Positions 22,310-25,593 of a stretch of 25,593 nt of DNA are shown piece after piece. The first letter of the stretch is position 1; each line of letters starts with the position of its first letter. The DNA is from an uncultured Oscillospiraceae bacterium (GTDB lineage Bacteria > Bacillota > Clostridia > Oscillospirales > Acutalibacteraceae). Below the pieces are notes generated by a model. It ran no database searches. It saw nothing but the letters and a program-made list of their open reading frames with translations, and was not told the origin of the DNA. The DNA is taken from positions 1 through 25,593 of the forward strand of contig CAJMBP010000019.1 in NCBI GenBank assembly GCA_905211675.1, given 5' to 3'. The position numbers were made by a program, and so were the translations under genes.

Positions 22310-24016
22310 ATGGAAGAAAACAAAATTTTAACCGATGAAACAGAGACAGCAGAGGTAACAAAGCCCTCTAACTTTATATATGATTTCATTGACAAAGATT
22401 TAAGCGAGGGTGTTTACAGCCGCGTACAAACGCGTTTTCCGCCCGAGCCTAACGGCTATTTGCACATAGGTCACGCAAAGGCTATTTGCATCGACTTCGG
22501 CACCGCCGAAAAGTACGGCGGCAAGTGCAACCTTCGCCTTGACGACACCAACCCCACCAAAGAAGACGTTGAATATGTTGACGCCATTAAGGAAGATATT
22601 AAGTGGCTCGGCTTTGAGTGGGACAATGTGTATTATGCGTCCGATTATTTTGATTTTATTTATGAGTGCGCCTTAAAGCTTATTGATAAGGGCCTTGCCT
22701 ATATCGACGAGTCAACCCCCGATGAAATTCGCGAAATGCGCGGCACACTCACACAGCCCGGTCAAAACAGCCCCTACCGCGACAGACCGATAGCCGAAAA
22801 CCGTGAGCTTTTTGCAAAAATGACGGCAGGTGAGGTTGAGGAGGGCAAAATGGTGCTTCGCGCCAAGATTGATATGGCTTCTTCAAATCTTAATATGCGC
22901 GACCCCGTTATATACCGCGTGCTTAAAGCGCATCATCACCGCACGGGTGATAAGTGGTGCGTGTATCCGATGTATGACTTTGCACACCCCTTAAGTGACG
23001 CGCGCGAGGGCGTGACATACTCACTCTGCTCTTTAGAGTTTGAAAACCACCGTCCGCTTTATAACTGGGTGCTTGATGCCGCTGACATAACGGTTGAACC
23101 GCCGCGTCAGATTGAGTTTGCGCGTATGAATGTAAATTATACCCTTACAAGTAAGCGCAAGTGCTTAAAGCTTGTAAACGACGGCTTGGTAAGCGGTTGG
23201 GACGATCCGCGTATGGCTACTATTTGCGGTATGCGCCGACGCGGTTATCCGGCGCAGGCTGTGCGTGCTTTTGTTGACAAGATAGGCGTTTCAAAGGCTT
23301 ACAGCGTCATCGACTATGCTTTGCTTGAATCTTGTGTTCGTGATTATCTTAACGAAAACGCCGACAGGGCAATGGCGGTGCTTCGTCCGCTTAAGGTTAT
23401 TATCGACAACTACCCCGAGGGTAAAACCGAGCAAATTGAAGTGGATATTAACCCCAATCACCCCGAGCTTGGCAAAACAAGCGTAACATTTTCGCGTGAA
23501 ATATTTATTGAAAATGACGACTTTATGTTAGACCCACCCGGCAAATATTTTAGACTTTGCCCCACAAAAGAGGTAAGACTAAAAGGCGCGTATTATGTGA
23601 AATACGCTTCGCACGAAACCGATGAAAGCGGCAATATAACGGCAGTTCACTGCACCTACGACCCCGAAAGCCGAGGCGGCGAATCACCCGACGGCAGAAA
23701 GGTTAAGGGAACATTGCATTGGGTAAGCGCTCAAAATTATATTAAAGCCGAGGTTCGTCTGTACGACCGCCTTTTCAATGTAGAAAATCCAAGCGATGAA
23801 GAGGGCGTAGCGTCCTTCGCTGATAATCTCAACCCCGACTCTCTTACCGTTTTAACCGATTGTGTTATTGATGAAAGCTTAAAAAATGTAAGCGTTGGCG
23901 ACACCTTCCAATTTATGCGTCAGGGTTATTTCTGCGTTGATAAAGACACTACCGATGAAAGAATAGTCTTTAACCGCACCGTTGCGCTCAAAGACTCGTT
24001 TGCTAAAAAGAAATGA
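22310..24016 (+). CDS. glnS: Glutaminyl-tRNA synthetase
   Basis: Class I synthetase charging tRNA-Gln directly with glutamine. It has 568 residues. Residues 43-58 (FPPEPNGYLHIGHAKA) hold HIGH in the form specific to GlnRS. LDDTNPTKEDVEYVDAIK follows, then the ANL-type insertion, and LTSKRK near residue 279 takes the KMSKS place. The C-terminal two beta-barrels (from about 360) match the GlnRS anticodon-binding region (DNYPEGKTEQIEVDINPNHPELG). Most Firmicutes lack GlnRS and make Gln-tRNA through GatCAB, so this gene likely reached the lineage by transfer, though base and codon use look like the neighbours. It overlaps the next gene by 4 bases (ATGA). Confidence 0.95.
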   Translation: MEENKILTDETETAEVTKPSNFIYDFIDKDLSEGVYSRVQTRFPPEPNGYLHIGHAKAICIDFGTAEKYGGKCNLRLDDTNPTKEDVEYVDAIKEDIKWLGFEWDNVYYASDYFDFIYECALKLIDKGLAYIDESTPDEIREMRGTLTQPGQNSPYRDRPIAENRELFAKMTAGEVEEGKMVLRAKIDMASSNLNMRDPVIYRVLKAHHHRTGDKWCVYPMYDFAHPLSDAREGVTYSLCSLEFENHRPLYNWVLDAADITVEPPRQIEFARMNVNYTLTSKRKCLKLVNDGLVSGWDDPRMATICGMRRRGYPAQAVRAFVDKIGVSKAYSVIDYALLESCVRDYLNENADRAMAVLRPLKVIIDNYPEGKTEQIEVDINPNHPELGKTSVTFSREIFIENDDFMLDPPGKYFRLCPTKEVRLKGAYYVKYASHETDESGNITAVHCTYDPESRGGESPDGRKVKGTLHWVSAQNYIKAEVRLYDRLFNVENPSDEEGVASFADNLNPDSLTVLTDCVIDESLKNVSVGDTFQFMRQGYFCVDKDTTDERIVFNRTVALKDSFAKKK

Positions 24017-24762
24017 TTACAGTAAATAATATTTTGGATTTTCTTACAACTAAATATCCACCCGATACCGCGCGTGATTTTGACAATGTAGGCCTATTGG
24101 TAGGCGACGGAAATTCGACGGTTACAAAGGCGATGGTCTGTCTTGACTGCGATATAAACGCCGTAAAAGCGGCAAAAGATCAGGGCGCAGGGTTAATTGT
24201 TACGCACCACCCCGTAATCTTTAACGGACTAAAGGCAGTAACCGCAGGCTCGGTGGTTTATGAGCTTTTAAGTGGGGGAATATCGGTTATATCAATGCAC
24301 ACTAACCTTGATATTGCCATAGGCGGAGTTACCGAAAATCTTTGTGAGGCAATAGGCCTTACAAATGTTAAGCCGTTTGTTGCGCACGACGGATTTTTGA
24401 TAAGAGAAGCCGAGTGCAGCATACAAAACGCCGACGCGTTGGCGCAGCATATAAAACAATGCCTCGGCGGTTCGGTGCGCTATGCCGATAGCGGCGCCGA
24501 AATACACCGCGTGCTCGTGTGCTCGGGTTCGGGCGGCGACTTTTTGAGTGATGTAATTGACGGCGGATATGATGCGCTCATAGCGGCAGATATAAAACAT
24601 AATGTTTTTATCAACGCAATAAATCACGGCAAGGCGGTGTTTGATGCGGGGCACTATCAAAGTGAAAATGTTATAGTAAAGCCACTTTGTGAACAGTTGT
24701 CAACAGCATTTGACGAAATAGAATTTTGCACATTTAACAATCAAAAAATTAAATCTGTATAA
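24013..24762 (+). CDS. Nif3-like dinuclear metal-centre protein (YbgI/YqfO family)
   Basis: Nif3/GTP cyclohydrolase I type 2-like family protein of 249 residues, the short form like E. coli YbgI without the PII-like insert of Bacillus YqfO. Metal-binding residues are visible: THHP (H65, H66), MHTNLD (H96, D100) and DAGHYQSE (H214, E218). DNVGLLVGD (24-32) is the usual N-terminal motif. Biochemical function is not settled for the family. In Bacillus yqfO sits next to sigA; here it ends the nrdR operon about 12 kb from rpoD. The ATG is inside the end of glnS (ATGA overlap). Confidence 0.92.
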   Translation: MITVNNILDFLTTKYPPDTARDFDNVGLLVGDGNSTVTKAMVCLDCDINAVKAAKDQGAGLIVTHHPVIFNGLKAVTAGSVVYELLSGGISVISMHTNLDIAIGGVTENLCEAIGLTNVKPFVAHDGFLIREAECSIQNADALAQHIKQCLGGSVRYADSGAEIHRVLVCSGSGGDFLSDVIDGGYDALIAADIKHNVFINAINHGKAVFDAGHYQSENVIVKPLCEQLSTAFDEIEFCTFNNQKIKSV

Positions 24763-24765
24763 ATT

Positions 24766-24800
24766 AAAATGCTAACCGAAATTTAGGTTAGCATTTTTTT
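24766..24800 (+). terminator. Rho-independent terminator of the nrdR-gltX-glnS-nif3 operon
   Basis: AAAATGCTAACC (24766-24777) pairs with GGTTAGCATTTT (24786-24797) around an 8-base loop, with T7 at 24794-24800. It lies 3 bases after the nif3-like stop. Confidence 0.9.
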
Positions 24801-24829
24801 CATATTATACAAGCCCTTATTCATATTTT
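24801..24829 (+). promoter_or_regulatory. Candidate sporulation-sigma promoter for the pdaB-like gene
   Basis: CATATT (24801-24806), 15-base spacer, CATATTTT (24822-24829). This resembles SigE- or SigG-type elements (-10 CATA...) more than SigA, and no good TTGACA/TATAAT pair is seen here. It starts right after the terminator T-tract and 57 bases before the ATG. Inferred, partly from the sporulation role of PdaB. Confidence 0.35.
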
Positions 24830-24857
24830 AATACAGGGATGAAGGAAGGGGCTTTAT

Positions 24858-25593
24858 ATGAAATATTTTATAATTACAAAAAAGCAAATTATGTTGTGTT
24901 GCAGTATTGTGCTTGCTGTGACGGTAGCGGTTTTCGGCTCGGTTGCAGCCTTTGCAAACAGCGACCGAAAACTGCCTATTTATTGCGTAGAGTGTGAAAA
25001 AAAGCAAATAGCCATAAGCTTTGACGCCGCTTGGGGCAATGACGACACACAAACGCTTATCGACATACTTGCCGAATACGAGGTGCCTGCAACCTTTTTT
25101 GTTGTAGGCTCTTGGGTGGATAAATACCCCGAGTCGGTAAAGCAGTTAGACGACGCGGGGCATCAGGTGCAAAATCACTCAAACACCCACCCGTATATGA
25201 CAGGGCTTTCAACCGAACAGATGATTGACGAGCTTGAGTCTTGCAACAAAAAAATAGAAAATGTAACAGGAAAATGCCCAACGCTGTTCCGCCCGCCTTA
25301 CGGCGACTACGATAACCGCGTTATAGAAGCCACCGAGAGCATAGGTATGTATGCAATACAGTGGGACACCGACTCTCTCGACTGGAAAGACAACGCCACG
25401 CCCGATAGCATTTGTCAGCGTGTTACATCAAAAGTGAAAAACGGCTCGATTGTGCTTTTTCATAATGATGCCGACCACACCCCCGAAGCATTGCCGACGA
25501 TTTTAAAATGCCTTAAAGACGAGGGGTATGAGTTTGTTTTTATAAGCGACCTTATTTATAAAGATAATTACGAAATCAAGCACGACGGAACGC
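24858..25593 (+). CDS. pdaB: PdaB-like sporulation polysaccharide deacetylase, C-terminus cut by window edge
   Basis: NodB-family deacetylase related to Bacillus PdaB, which is needed late in sporulation, probably for spore peptidoglycan. The ATG at 24858 follows AAGGAAGGGG; 245 codons lie in the window with no stop. A signal or anchor segment covers about 11-33. The NodB domain runs from 50: ISFDAAWGND (D56 as base), HSNTH (H107, H111), RPPYG (145-149), DTDSLDWK (170-177) and VLFHND (H202). The metal-ligand Asp that normally follows D56 is Ala57; related PdaB proteins also depart from the TFDDG form. It is the first gene after a strong terminator and has its own possible sporulation promoter. 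The end of the domain is nearly complete, so few residues are missing. Confidence 0.85.
   Translation, partial: MKYFIITKKQIMLCCSIVLAVTVAVFGSVAAFANSDRKLPIYCVECEKKQIAISFDAAWGNDDTQTLIDILAEYEVPATFFVVGSWVDKYPESVKQLDDAGHQVQNHSNTHPYMTGLSTEQMIDELESCNKKIENVTGKCPTLFRPPYGDYDNRVIEATESIGMYAIQWDTDSLDWKDNATPDSICQRVTSKVKNGSIVLFHNDADHTPEALPTILKCLKDEGYEFVFISDLIYKDNYEIKHDGT

Overview
The window looks like chromosomal core genome of an endospore-forming, low-to-moderate GC Clostridia-type Firmicute (Oscillospiraceae-like at a guess). Evidence: SpoIIR, a PdaB-type sporulation deacetylase, the dnaG-rpoD (SigA) pair, a YhaO/YhaN pair, an active plus inactive M16 peptidase pair, strong GGTGA-type Shine-Dalgarno sites, frequent TTG/GTG starts, and TTGNNN-17-TATAAT promoters. 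I see no rRNA, tRNA, CRISPR array, insertion sequence, prophage or att site. No gap between genes exceeds 300 bases; the largest (3390-3576 and 20039-20187) are divergent promoter regions.

Layout. (1) 1-3389, minus: yhaO and a yhaN-like SMC/Rad50-type ATPase that runs off the left edge, overlapping by 11 bases. (2) 3577-6713, plus: a membrane-anchored coiled-coil polysaccharide deacetylase, a terminator-like hairpin that also carries the ribosome binding site of a VanZ-like membrane protein, then ispE and spoIIR. (3) 6733-12482, plus: a SigA promoter, rpmE, a terminator, then a close-packed run yigZ, dgt, dnaG, rpoD, a four-cysteine TSCPD protein and an unrecognised 181-residue protein. (4) 12490-13068, plus: a second hairpin holding the ribosome binding site of a divergent amidase. 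(5) 13171-20038, minus: one operon, read maf, yfmF-like, yfmH-like, lgt, folD, an unrecognised signal-peptide/TM protein, a GH16 lipoprotein; it converges on the amidase at a bidirectional terminator. (6) 20126-24800, plus: nrdR, gltX, glnS, nif3-like, ending in a strong terminator. (7) 24801-25593, plus: a pdaB-like gene cut by the right edge.

Themes. Replication and dNTP control (dnaG, rpoD, dgt, nrdR, TSCPD protein) sit near envelope and sporulation genes (two NodB deacetylases, amidase, Lgt, SpoIIR, GH16 lipoprotein) and translation genes (rpmE, gltX, glnS, M16 pair linked to EF-P modification in Bacillus). No wholly new system stands out. The points most worth checking are: a NrdR-box-like palindrome in the spacer of the nrdR promoter; two places where a terminator-like hairpin contains the next gene's Shine-Dalgarno site; a glutaminyl-tRNA synthetase in a Firmicute, directly behind gltX; an amidase lacking its first zinc-ligand histidine; and two unrecognised families at 11937-12482 and 14429-15136.
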